Shown one piece after another: positions 7,730 through 15,736 of a DNA stretch of 15,914 nt (positions are counted from its first letter, which is position 1; each line of letters begins with the position of its first letter). Source of the stretch: DASQQQ01 sp036390995 (GTDB lineage: Bacteria; Actinomycetota; UBA4738; HRBIN12); contig DASWAT010000034.1 in the NCBI GenBank assembly GCA_036390995.1, positions 1-15,914 of the forward strand, in the 5' to 3' direction. A program made the position numbers and the translations under genes. Below the pieces are notes generated by a model. The model searched no databases and was not told where the DNA came from. It was given only the letters and a program-made list of their open reading frames with translations.

Positions 7730-9061
7730 GTGACGACGAGGGTGCTGCTTCGCGACGGGTGCGTCCTCACCCTCGGGGTCAAGTCGCCCAACTTCACCGA
7801 AGCCGACGTCCTCATCGAAGACGACAGGGTGGCCGAGGTCGGCCCGCGGCTCCGTGCCCGCGACGCCGAACCCGTCGACGCGACCGACACGATCGTCATG
7901 CCCGGCTTCGTCGACACGCACCGACATGCCTCGAGGTCGTTGTTCCGGAACCTCGGTGAGGGTGCCAGGGGAGGGGAGGTCCCGGCGCCCACGCCGCGCT
8001 TCGGCGAGCACCACAAGCCCGAGGACGTCTACGCGGCCACGCTGATCGGCTTGCTGGGTGCGATCGAGGCGGGGATCACCACGGTCGTCGACTGGTCGGA
8101 CGTCTCGCTCGACGACGGCTCGGCGGAGGCCGCGCTCCAGGCCCACGCGGACGCTGGGCTGCGCACCGTCTTCGTCCACGCCGCTTCCCGGCCGGCGCAG
8201 GAGGACGCCGCGGGCCCGACCCGAGATCTCCTCACGCGCCTCACCGGGGCTGCCGGGCCGGCGACCACCATCGCCTTCGGGTCCGTCGTGGCCGAGCCCG
8301 CCGGTCTCGACCGGGTCGGCCGCGAGTGGGCATCGGCCCGGGAGCTGGGCCTGCGCATCCACGCGCACGCGGCTCCGGAGAGGTCGGGGTCCGGCGTCGT
8401 CTCCGCGCTGGCCGAGCGTGGGCTCCTGGGTGACGACGTCACGCTCGTTCACTGGACCGAGCTCGGCGACGGCGACCTCGACGCCATCGCGGGGTCCGGA
8501 GCCTCGGTGTCGCTGGCGCCCTCCAGCGACATGGCGGGCGGTCTGGGGTCACCTCCGGTCCAGGAGTTGATCGACCGCGGCATCCGGCCCGGGCTGGGCG
8601 TGGACGACGTGCGGGTGTCGCCCGGCGACCTGTTCGCTCAGATGCGGGCCACCATCTCGCTGCAGCACGCCACCGTCTTCGAGCGCAAGCTGGCGGGGAA
8701 GGCCGCGCTCCCTCGACTGATGACCACGCGGGACGTGCTCCGCTACGCGACAGTCGGCGGCGCCCGGGTGGCGGGCCTGGCTGGGGTGACCGGCTCCCTC
8801 GAGCCGGGCATGCAGGCCGACGTCATCGTGCTCCGTACCGACCGCCCCAACATCTTCCCGATCAACGACCCGATCGGTGCGGTGGTGTGGGGCATGGACA
8901 CGTCCAACGTCGACTGGGTGTTCGTCGGCGGGCGCGTCCTGATGCGGGATGGCAGCCTCCAGGCAGACGTCGAGCGCGCCCGCGGCCTGGCGACGGCAGC
9001 CCGGGAGCGGGTGGTATCGGCTTCCGGTCCCGTCGGCGCGGCCCCGAGGGGTGAGGGATGA
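7730..9061 (+). CDS. Metal-dependent amidohydrolase (cytosine deaminase/chlorohydrolase superfamily, COG0402-like)
   Basis: A 443-residue cytoplasmic TIM-barrel hydrolase. The N-terminal beta-sandwich part (VLLRDGCVLTL, then ADVLIEDDRVAEVG) leads into PGFVDTHRH, giving metal ligands H64 and H66. Other likely ligands are H213 (in LRIHAHAAP), H241 (LVHWTEL) and D292 (GLGVDDV). The C-terminal GVTGSLEPGMQADVIVLR closes the sandwich as usual. The H-x-x-E glutamate found in many deaminases of the group is absent (P216 follows at +3, E217 at +4), so simple aminohydrolysis is uncertain. The start is GTG 7730, behind a G-rich ribosome binding site. The stop overlaps the next permease start (ATGA). A paralogous domain is fused to the last gene of the operon. 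The substrate is unknown; heterocyclic amines, amides or nucleobase-like compounds are typical for the group. Confidence 0.9.
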   Translation: MTTRVLLRDGCVLTLGVKSPNFTEADVLIEDDRVAEVGPRLRARDAEPVDATDTIVMPGFVDTHRHASRSLFRNLGEGARGGEVPAPTPRFGEHHKPEDVYAATLIGLLGAIEAGITTVVDWSDVSLDDGSAEAALQAHADAGLRTVFVHAASRPAQEDAAGPTRDLLTRLTGAAGPATTIAFGSVVAEPAGLDRVGREWASARELGLRIHAHAAPERSGSGVVSALAERGLLGDDVTLVHWTELGDGDLDAIAGSGASVSLAPSSDMAGGLGSPPVQELIDRGIRPGLGVDDVRVSPGDLFAQMRATISLQHATVFERKLAGKAALPRLMTTRDVLRYATVGGARVAGLAGVTGSLEPGMQADVIVLRTDRPNIFPINDPIGAVVWGMDTSNVDWVFVGGRVLMRDGSLQADVERARGLATAARERVVSASGPVGAAPRGEG

Positions 9062-10107
9062 GCGGGCGCCGGGCCCCATCGTCGGCGGTCACATCGTTCG
9101 TGGTGGCCTCCCGCTACATGCCGGTGTACGTCGCGATCGTGCTCCTCGTCCTGGTGGCAGCGATCTGGGCCCCGGCGACCCTGAGGGCGCCGGGCCTGCG
9201 CGCGATCGCTCCGTTCGGAACGTTCCTGGCCATCACCGCGCTCGGCCAGATGCTGGTGATCATGACCGGGGGCATCGACCTCAGCGTTCCCGGGACCTTC
9301 ACCCTCGCCGCCGTGGTCACGGTCGGGGTCGGGCACGCGTCGGACGATCGGATGTGGACCGCCATCGGGGTCGCGATCGTCCTGGCTGCGCTGGTCGGAT
9401 TGGTCAACGGGATCCTGATCGGAGGGCTCGGGCTCAACGCCCTCATCGTCACGCTGGCGGTGGGACAGATCGTGACCGGCATCGCCGACCGCTACTACAC
9501 GAGTGTCGCCATCCAGACCCCGGTCCCCGATGGGCTCTCCGCGTGGACCTCGGCGCGATTCCTCGGCGTCACGCGGACGTTCTGGATGGGAGTGGCCATC
9601 ACGCTCGTGCTGATCGTCTTCTTCAGGTTCACCACGCCCGGCCGGAGGTTCCAGGTCGTCGGCGCCAACCCCACCGCATCGTGGATCGCCGGTCTCAGGG
9701 TCAACCTCAACCGGGTGTCCGCCTACGTGGTGGCGGCGGTCCTCTACGCGGTGGCCGGGATCCTGCTGGCGTCGTACCTCGGTACCCTCAGCATCACCAT
9801 CGGGGCTCCCTACCTCCTCGGCCCCATCGCCGCCGTGGTCATCGGCGGCGCCTCGCTGACCGGGGGGCTGGCCAGCCCGTTGTCGACGTGGGTCGCAGCC
9901 TTCTTCCTGGCCGGGCTCAACCAGATGATGCGGGTCATGGGCCTGCCCACCGCGCTCCAGTTCGTGGTCTTCGGTCTGGTCATCATCGGCGGCATGTTGG
10001 TTTCGGGCGACCGGATCATCAAGGGCGTCGAGCACGTGCTTCGTGAGCGGAAGCGACCGGATCGCTCGCCGACGCAGACCATCCGCGCCGGCGGCGGGAC
10101 ATCGTGA
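9058..10107 (+). CDS. ABC importer permease, RbsC / branched-chain (BPD_transp_2) type
   Basis: A 349-residue multi-spanning membrane protein. It carries the RbsC-type motif TGGIDLSV (residues 70-77) after the second helix, the ALIVTLAVGQIVTGIADR segment, the cytoplasmic PGRRFQVVGANPTASWIAGL loop that contacts the ATPase, and IGGASLTGG in the later helices. Such permeases import ribose, other sugars, nucleosides or autoinducer-2 together with an RbsA-type ATPase. ATG 9058 overlaps the amidohydrolase stop, with GAGGGG at 9046-9051. The C-terminal tail is basic (RERKRPDRS), consistent with a cytoplasmic end. A second permease of the same family, fused to a hydrolase, ends the operon, so the channel is probably a heterodimer. 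Confidence 0.93.
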   Translation: MSGRRAPSSAVTSFVVASRYMPVYVAIVLLVLVAAIWAPATLRAPGLRAIAPFGTFLAITALGQMLVIMTGGIDLSVPGTFTLAAVVTVGVGHASDDRMWTAIGVAIVLAALVGLVNGILIGGLGLNALIVTLAVGQIVTGIADRYYTSVAIQTPVPDGLSAWTSARFLGVTRTFWMGVAITLVLIVFFRFTTPGRRFQVVGANPTASWIAGLRVNLNRVSAYVVAAVLYAVAGILLASYLGTLSITIGAPYLLGPIAAVVIGGASLTGGLASPLSTWVAAFFLAGLNQMMRVMGLPTALQFVVFGLVIIGGMLVSGDRIIKGVEHVLRERKRPDRSPTQTIRAGGGTS

Positions 10108-10134
10108 GAGGGGAGGCACGTATGTGACGAGTCG

Positions 10135-10166
10135 CATCGATCCGTTATCGCGTGGGGCTATCGATG
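10135..10166 (+). repeat. Inverted repeat CATCGAT / ATCGATG before the binding-protein gene
   Basis: CATCGAT (10135-10141) and ATCGATG (10160-10166) flank an 18-base loop in the 74-base gap ahead of the binding-protein gene. The repeat ends 5 bases before its ribosome binding site. Within an operon such a structure could adjust the level of the binding protein relative to the permease, or it may be chance. Confidence 0.25.
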
Positions 10167-10181
10167 TATGGGAGGAGGAAC

Positions 10182-11468
10182 ATGCAACGGATCAAGATCG
10201 TCGCCGCCGTCGCCGTGTTCGTCTTGGCGGCAGCAGCCTGTGGTAGCAACGGCGGCGAGTCGACCCCGACCGGGTCCGCCGGTGGTGGCGGGACGGAGAC
10301 CACCGGGAGCGGGCCGTTGGCGCAGTACGGCGAGAGCACCGACGCCGACCCGGCGCTGGTGGAGAAGGCGATGGGACCCGTCCAGGACGTGCCGGACATC
10401 GTCCTGGCCGCGATCGCTCGCGCCAACCAGAACCTCGACAAGGCCACCATCGACAAGGCGATGGAGTGCTGGACCTCGACCGAGTGTGACACGGGCACCG
10501 GTGGCGACATCGTCATGGGATACGCCGACGGGGGAGGGCTCAACGTCTGGCGTCAGGTGACCCGCATGGAGGCCATCCTCCAGGCGCTCACCTACCCGGA
10601 GATCGGCAAGATCCTCTTCCGCGACGCCAAGTGGGACCCGGATCCCGCGGTCGCCGCGGGCGACATCCGGTTCCTGATCCAGGCCGGCGTCGACTTCATC
10701 ATCGGCTACCCCGACCAGGGCACCAACATCGCCGATGCCATCCTGGAAGCCAAGCAGGCCGGGATCCCCTACACCACGTACTCGGCAGGGTGGGTCGGCC
10801 TTCCCGGCCAGGAGGGGGCGCTCGTCCCCGGTCAGGACTACCTGAGCGTCGTCGGGGAAGATCTCTGTGCTCTCGGCGACAGCTTCGCGCAGGTGATCAA
10901 CGACGGCGTCGGCTCCGGCACGGTTGGAGTCATGGGTGGCACACCCGGAAATGCCCTGTCGGCCGGATGGGAGCAGTGCTTCCTCAAGTCGGTGAACAGC
11001 TCGATCAAGCCCCTCGGCCCGGCCGATACCTACTGGTCGAACGACGTCGCCCTCCAGGTCGTCACCGGATGGCTCTCGACCAACCCGGACATCGCCGGGT
11101 ACGCCTACGAGTACGCCGACGGGCTCGACACCGCGCTGAAGGCATACGACAAGCTGGGCATCCCGCTGGGCAACCTCACCGTGGCGTTGCGGACCGATGA
11201 GCAGACCCTGTTCTGCGACTGGAAGAAGATGGACGATCCGAACTTCCACATCTGGTACTCGGCCGGAGGCAACTTCCAGTCACGGGTGGCCGTCACCGCC
11301 TCGATGATGTACCTCAAGGGTGCGGAGATCCCCGGCGAGATCGTCGTCCCCCACGTCATGCGGGAGGTCACTGCGGCGGACTGCCACGCGGATAGGGTGA
11401 CGCCGACGGTGTCGGGCACGTCCCTGGTCCCGGACAACGTCCTCGCCCTCATGTACCCGAACGGATGA
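10182..11468 (+). CDS. ABC importer substrate-binding lipoprotein, periplasmic-binding type 1 (RbsB-like)
   Basis: A 428-residue exported lipoprotein. ATG 10182 is chosen over the upstream in-frame GTG 10152 because GGAGGAGG (10171-10178) stands just before it and the resulting signal peptide is normal: MQRIK, a hydrophobic run, AAAAC with Cys20 lipidated. A low-complexity Gly/Ser/Thr linker follows. The mature part shows the type 1 fold pattern: a first lobe with LIQAGVDFIIGYPDQGTNIA and AKQAGIPYTTY, and a second with VGVMGGTPGNALSAGWEQC and LSTNPDIAGYAYEYADGL. It is longer than RbsB (about 300) because of the linker and an N-terminal extra segment. Six cysteines beyond the lipid one suggest disulfides. 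It delivers the solute to the permeases of the same operon; the ligand is unknown. Confidence 0.9.
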   Translation: MQRIKIVAAVAVFVLAAAACGSNGGESTPTGSAGGGGTETTGSGPLAQYGESTDADPALVEKAMGPVQDVPDIVLAAIARANQNLDKATIDKAMECWTSTECDTGTGGDIVMGYADGGGLNVWRQVTRMEAILQALTYPEIGKILFRDAKWDPDPAVAAGDIRFLIQAGVDFIIGYPDQGTNIADAILEAKQAGIPYTTYSAGWVGLPGQEGALVPGQDYLSVVGEDLCALGDSFAQVINDGVGSGTVGVMGGTPGNALSAGWEQCFLKSVNSSIKPLGPADTYWSNDVALQVVTGWLSTNPDIAGYAYEYADGLDTALKAYDKLGIPLGNLTVALRTDEQTLFCDWKKMDDPNFHIWYSAGGNFQSRVAVTASMMYLKGAEIPGEIVVPHVMREVTAADCHADRVTPTVSGTSLVPDNVLALMYPNG

Positions 11469-13060
11469 GCAACGGCGATCCCGGAGGAGGGTCGGCGGCC
11501 GGAAGCGTGGTTCTCGAGCTGCGCGGGGTCTCCCGGCAGTTCGGGGCGGTCCGAGCGCTGACCGAAGTCAGCTTCGACTGCCGCGCCGGCGAGGTTCACG
11601 CCATCGTCGGCGAGAACGGCTCCGGCAAGTCGACCCTCCTCGGGATAGCCAGCGGGTTCGTCGAGCCCGATCGGGGCACGGTCCGGATCGGGGGCACGCC
11701 GCTGCGCCGCGACTCTCCCGCGGACGCCCGGAAGCTGGGTCTGGCCATGGCCTACCAGGACACGTCGCTGATCCTGGCCCAGCCGGTCAAGAACAACCTG
11801 TATCTCGCGGCACCGCCGGACCAACGACCTCCCTTCTGGCGGAGGAAACGATGGGCGCGACGGGTGCTGGCGGAGTTCGACCTCGACCTCGAGCTCTTCC
11901 CCGACGCCCCGGCCGGGTTCCTGACGTTGTCCGATCGCCAGCTCTTCGAGGTGGCCAAGGCCCTCGTCACCGACCCGTCGGTGCTGCTCCTGGACGAGCC
12001 CACCACCGCGCTGGGGCCCCACGAGGTGGAGGCGCTCCACCGGACCATCGCCGGATGCCGGGAGCGCGGGGTCGGCGTCGTGTACGTGAGCCATCGTCTG
12101 CCCGAGGTCCTCGAGGTCGCCGATCGCGTCACCGTCCTCCGCGACGGTCGGAGCCAGGGCACGTTCGATGCCCGGGCGGTCACCGAACCGGAGCTCGTCG
12201 ATCTGATCGTCGGCCGCCCGTTCGAGGCCGCCTTCCCTCCACCTGCAGCGGAGTCCGGAGAGCGCCGTGATGTGCTGGTCGTCGACGGGCTCCAGGGTCA
12301 GTCGTTCGGGCCGGTGAGCTTCACGCTGGGAAGCGGCGAGATCGTCGGAGTCGCCGGCGCCGAGGGCAACGGCCAGCCCCAGCTCTTCGATTGCCTGGCC
12401 GGGCGGCAGCCGCCACGGGCGGGTCGGGTGGTCTGTGACGGCAAGGATCTGATGCTGATCTCCACGCACGAGGCCGTCCGGGCGGGGATCATGTTGCTGC
12501 CCGGTGACCGCAAGCTCGAGGCGTTGATGCCGGTGCTGGGGGTCAGGGTCAATGCGACGATCCAGTCGCTCCGGCGTTTCGGCGTGCTCGGGTTCCTCCG
12601 CCGGCGCAAGGAACGCAGGGCCGTTGAGGACCTCGTCACGCGTCTCAAGATCCAGACCCCCTCGCTCGAGCAGCCCGTCCAGTTCCTCTCGGGGGGCACC
12701 CAACAGAAGGTCGCGGTCTCGCGTTCGTTCCTGAAGGAGCCGAACGTGATCCTCGCCTACGAGCCCACGCAGGGCGTCGACGTCGGGTCCCGCTTCGACA
12801 TCTACGAGGCGTTGCGCTCCCGGACCGACGCCGGAACGGCCCTCCTGGTCAAGTCGAGCGACCCGCTCGAGCTCGCCGGCCTGTGCGACCGGGTGCTCGT
12901 GATGTCTCGGGGGCAGATCGTCGAGGAGATCCCGGGCGACGAGCTGGACGAGCTCCGCATCGTGGAAGCGATCGTCCGCGGACCCGGGATGTCCCGGGCC
13001 AGCCGGTCGCCGCTCGGCGCGGCCATGCCCAAGGCTCCCTCCAGCAGGAGCACGACGTGA
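11465..13060 (+). CDS. ABC importer double ATPase, RbsA/MglA type
   Basis: A 531-residue protein with two fused nucleotide-binding domains. NBD1 has Walker A GENGSGKS (49-56), a signature-like LSDRQ (155-159) and Walker B LLLDEP (D177, E178). NBD2 has a degenerate Walker A, GAEGNGQ (298-304, no Lys), a good signature LSGGT (408-412) and ILAYEP, where Tyr432 replaces the usual Walker B Asp. So one composite ATP site (NBD1 Walker motifs with the NBD2 signature) looks complete and the other degenerate, a known asymmetry in this family that is carried further here by the Tyr. It starts at ATG 11465, overlapping the preceding stop (ATGA). It would power the two RbsC-type permeases that flank it in the operon. 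Confidence 0.93.
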   Translation: MSNGDPGGGSAAGSVVLELRGVSRQFGAVRALTEVSFDCRAGEVHAIVGENGSGKSTLLGIASGFVEPDRGTVRIGGTPLRRDSPADARKLGLAMAYQDTSLILAQPVKNNLYLAAPPDQRPPFWRRKRWARRVLAEFDLDLELFPDAPAGFLTLSDRQLFEVAKALVTDPSVLLLDEPTTALGPHEVEALHRTIAGCRERGVGVVYVSHRLPEVLEVADRVTVLRDGRSQGTFDARAVTEPELVDLIVGRPFEAAFPPPAAESGERRDVLVVDGLQGQSFGPVSFTLGSGEIVGVAGAEGNGQPQLFDCLAGRQPPRAGRVVCDGKDLMLISTHEAVRAGIMLLPGDRKLEALMPVLGVRVNATIQSLRRFGVLGFLRRRKERRAVEDLVTRLKIQTPSLEQPVQFLSGGTQQKVAVSRSFLKEPNVILAYEPTQGVDVGSRFDIYEALRSRTDAGTALLVKSSDPLELAGLCDRVLVMSRGQIVEEIPGDELDELRIVEAIVRGPGMSRASRSPLGAAMPKAPSSRSTT

Positions 13061-15510
13061 CCGCCCGTGTCGACGCCGTCCGCCGGGCGGTCCGCAAGGT
13101 CCTGCGTGATGCCCGGGACGTGAACAAGTGGCGGAAGATCGTCAGGTTCCGGCTCTGGATGCCGGTGGTCCTCCAGCTCCTGCTGATCGTCGCGGTCGCC
13201 CTGTACACGAGCTCGCGCTTCCCCGGGTTCATCAACCGGGCGAACGTCACCAGCATCCTCATCCTCGCCGTGCCGCTGGCCGTGGCCGCGATGGGCCAGA
13301 CCCACGCGCTCCTCGTCGGCTACATCGATCTGTCGGTCGGGGCGATGGTCACCCTGGGGGTGGTGATCGCCTCGTACCTGATCGGCCCCGACTCCACCAG
13401 CACCCAGATCCTGCTCGGGGTCGGAGCCATCTTCCTCTGCGGCCTGGCGCTCGGGCTGGTCAACGCCGGCCTGGTTCTCTGGCTCAAGATCCCGTCGATC
13501 ATCGCCACATTGGCCACCCTCAGCATCCTCAATGGGATCTCGCTCACCCTGCGGGCCACACCCGGTGGTGTCATCGATCGCGATTTCACCTCGTGGCTGG
13601 CGCACGGTATCGGGCCCGTTCCCATCGCCTTCATCGTCGTCGTGGTCGGGGCCGGCGCGCTCGATCACTGGCTGCACGCCAGCGGCTCGGGTCTCCAGCT
13701 TCGCTCGGTCGGGTTCGACGAGCGGTCGGCGAAGCGGAACGGCGTCCGCACCACGTTGGTCCGGACGAGGGCGTTGGTGTTGTCGGCCCTGTTCGCCACC
13801 CTCGCCGCCTTCGCCGTCATGACCCGCTCCGGGATCGGGAACGCGCAGATCGGCGAGAGCTACGCGCTGAACAGCATCACCGCTGCGGTGCTCGGCGGGG
13901 CGGCGCTCTCCGGCGGCCGGGCGACGTTCCTCGGGACGACGGTCGCGTCCGTGCTCCTGGCCCTGATCATCAGCGCCCTGCCCTTCCTCGGCCTGAGCGC
14001 GGAGCACGGCCTGATGATCATCGGCGTCCTGGTGCTCCTCGGGATCGTCCTGTTCCAGGTCGGCGACATGAAGGAGCTCGTGAAGCGGAACTACAAGCGG
14101 GTCCGGCGGCTGGTGATCGGCAGCCGCCCCCCCAAGATCGCCGAGATCCCCGACCTGTACCCCTCGGGTCCCGACTTCCGGGTGACGCCGACGGGAAGGA
14201 CGCTGATACGGGGCGGCACGGTGCTCAGCCTCGACCCGGACATCGGTGACTTCCCGACCGCCGACGTCCTCATCGAAGGGGACCGGATCGTCGAGGTCCG
14301 GCCGGGACTGGAGGTCGCGGACGCCGAGGTGATCGACGCCACGGGGATGATCGTCATGCCCGGGTTCGTCGACAGCCACCGGCACATCTGGGAGGGCCTC
14401 CTGCGCAACATCGGCACCGACGTTCCGCTGGAGGGAAGGGCCAGCTACATCACCTTCGTGCTGCACAAGCTGGCGCCGGCGTTCCGGCCGGAGGACGCCT
14501 ACATCGGCGACCTGCTCTCGGCGCTCGGCGCGATCGACGCCGGGATCACCACCCTCCTCGACTGGTCGCACATCCAGGGCTCACCGGCCCACACCGACGC
14601 GGTGATCCAGGCGCTCCGGGACTCCGGCCTGCGGGCCGTGTTCGCCTACGGGTTCCCGTGGTGGGGCAAGTGGGAGGAGCGCCAGCCCAGCTGGTTCGTC
14701 CGGGCGGCGACCGAGCACTTCTCCACGAACGATCAGAAGCTCAGCCTCGCGCTCGCCGCACCGGGGCCCGAGTTCACCGACTTCGAGGTGACCCGCGACC
14801 ACTGGAAGCTGGCCCGGGAGGCAGGAGCGCGGATCACGACCCACGTGGGCGTGGGGTCCTACGGCCAGGATTCGAAGCTTCAGGAGATGGGGGAGGCCGG
14901 GCTCCTCGGCCCCGACACCACCTACATCCACTGCACCACGCTGAACGACACCGAGATCCAGATGATCGTCGATACCGGAGGCACCGTCTCGCTGGCGTCG
15001 CCGGTCGAGATGATGATGGGTCACGGGATGCCCCCGATCCAGAAGTTCCTCGACCGGGGTCTCAATCCGAGCTTGAGCGTCGATGTCGAGACCAACGTGC
15101 CGAGCGACATGTTCAACCAGATGCGCTCCGTGCTTGCGCTGCAGCGGGCCCAGGCGACCGCCCAGGGGAAGTCGCCGCTCACGATGAAGGACGTCCTGGC
15201 CTGCGCCACGATCGAGGGGGCCAGGGCCAATGGGCTCGACACGCAGATCGGGACCCTGACGCCGGGCAAACAGGCGGACTGCATCCTACTCCGCACCGAT
15301 CGGATGAACGTCACGCCGCTCAACGACCCGGCGACCGCGGTCGTCGCAGGGATGGACACCGGGAACGTCGACACGGTCTTGATCGCCGGTCGGGTCATGA
15401 AACGACACGGCGAACTGCTCCACGTCGACTGGCCGGCGGTGAGACGGATGGTCGCCGAGTCGAGGGACCACGTCCTCCACAAGTCGGGCTTCAAGCCCCC
15501 GTCCATCTGA
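13057..15510 (+). CDS. Fusion protein: RbsC-type ABC permease joined to amidohydrolase
   Basis: One uninterrupted 817-residue frame. GTG 13057 overlaps the ATPase stop (GTGA), with AGGAG at 13046-13050. Residues ~30-335 are a complete RbsC-type permease: GYIDLSVG at 88-95, IPSIIATLATLSILNG, and a late LGGAALSGGRATFLGT segment. After the last helix comes a basic stretch (residues 339-350, KELVKRNYKRVRR), so the chain should emerge in the cytoplasm. A linker of about 25 residues leads to a full amidohydrolase (about 376-817) with metal ligands H441 and H443 (VDSHRH), H596 (ITTHVGVG), H625 (YIHCTT) and D676 (LSVDVE). This domain resembles the first gene of the operon in length and motifs. No ribosome binding site stands before possible internal starts (ATG 14068, GTG 14182). 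A missing stop through sequencing or assembly error is the main alternative. Confidence 0.88.
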   Translation: MTARVDAVRRAVRKVLRDARDVNKWRKIVRFRLWMPVVLQLLLIVAVALYTSSRFPGFINRANVTSILILAVPLAVAAMGQTHALLVGYIDLSVGAMVTLGVVIASYLIGPDSTSTQILLGVGAIFLCGLALGLVNAGLVLWLKIPSIIATLATLSILNGISLTLRATPGGVIDRDFTSWLAHGIGPVPIAFIVVVVGAGALDHWLHASGSGLQLRSVGFDERSAKRNGVRTTLVRTRALVLSALFATLAAFAVMTRSGIGNAQIGESYALNSITAAVLGGAALSGGRATFLGTTVASVLLALIISALPFLGLSAEHGLMIIGVLVLLGIVLFQVGDMKELVKRNYKRVRRLVIGSRPPKIAEIPDLYPSGPDFRVTPTGRTLIRGGTVLSLDPDIGDFPTADVLIEGDRIVEVRPGLEVADAEVIDATGMIVMPGFVDSHRHIWEGLLRNIGTDVPLEGRASYITFVLHKLAPAFRPEDAYIGDLLSALGAIDAGITTLLDWSHIQGSPAHTDAVIQALRDSGLRAVFAYGFPWWGKWEERQPSWFVRAATEHFSTNDQKLSLALAAPGPEFTDFEVTRDHWKLAREAGARITTHVGVGSYGQDSKLQEMGEAGLLGPDTTYIHCTTLNDTEIQMIVDTGGTVSLASPVEMMMGHGMPPIQKFLDRGLNPSLSVDVETNVPSDMFNQMRSVLALQRAQATAQGKSPLTMKDVLACATIEGARANGLDTQIGTLTPGKQADCILLRTDRMNVTPLNDPATAVVAGMDTGNVDTVLIAGRVMKRHGELLHVDWPAVRRMVAESRDHVLHKSGFKPPSI

Positions 15511-15537
15511 GTGAAGGGCCCGAGGCCCTCGCAGATG
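15504..15537. terminator. Composite hairpin at the end of the fusion gene
   Basis: CATCTG (15504-15509, touching the TGA) pairs with CAGATG (15532-15537). Inside, AGGGCC (15515-15520) pairs perfectly with GGCCCT (15524-15529) around a CGA loop. No U-tract follows. It lies at the operon's end and would also face the possible minus-strand ORF, so a terminator, perhaps bidirectional, is likely. Confidence 0.45.
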
Positions 15538-15583
15538 CGATCGACGTGCGCCGACTCCGTCGAGCGCCGTGGGCGACCCGTCG

Positions 15584-15703
15584 CTACCCGATGAGGGGCA
15601 GGCGGGGATCGGGGTGCGGCCCCTGCGGACGCCGGCCGGAGGCCGCCCGGATCCACTCGAGGTCGTCGGAGAGGTCGCGAAGCTCCTGTTCCAGCACGTC
15701 CAC
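15584..15703 (-). CDS. Possible small protein or 5'-frameshifted ORF
   Basis: On the minus strand a frame ending at TAG 15584-15586 reads VDVLEQELRDLSDDLEWIR and then a Pro/Gly/Arg-rich tail ending RLPLIG, 39 residues if started at GTG 15703. Third codon positions are almost all G or C, and the amphipathic acidic helix looks protein-like. The only strong ribosome binding site (AAGGAGGGAGG) precedes ATG 15726, which is in a different frame (MDASTGDPWT). A single missing base near 15696 would join that start to this frame. I do not recognise a family. It may be a real short gene, a broken one, or a sequencing indel. Confidence 0.35.
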   Translation of the reverse strand: MDVLEQELRDLSDDLEWIRAASGRRPQGPHPDPRLPLIG

Positions 15704-15736
15704 GGATCGCCGGTAGAGGCATCCATGCCTCCCTCC

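Noticed and set aside
8743..10137. A 464-residue open frame on the minus strand
   Set aside because: It is a shadow of the amidohydrolase end and the RbsC-type permease, with no family motif and no ribosome binding site.
10152..10181. Upstream GTG start for the RbsB-like lipoprotein
   Set aside because: ATG 10182 has GGAGGAGG at ideal spacing and gives a normal lipoprotein signal; the longer version would add an atypical N-terminus.
12802..14571. A 589-residue open frame on the minus strand
   Set aside because: It is antisense to the ATPase end and the fusion gene, with highly charged low-complexity composition (runs of D, R, E, H, G) typical of antisense readings of high-GC genes.
14068..15510. 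Independent start of the second amidohydrolase at ATG 14068 or GTG 14182
   Set aside because: Neither codon has a clear ribosome binding site, and the frame is open through from the permease without any stop. Separate extra initiation cannot be fully excluded.
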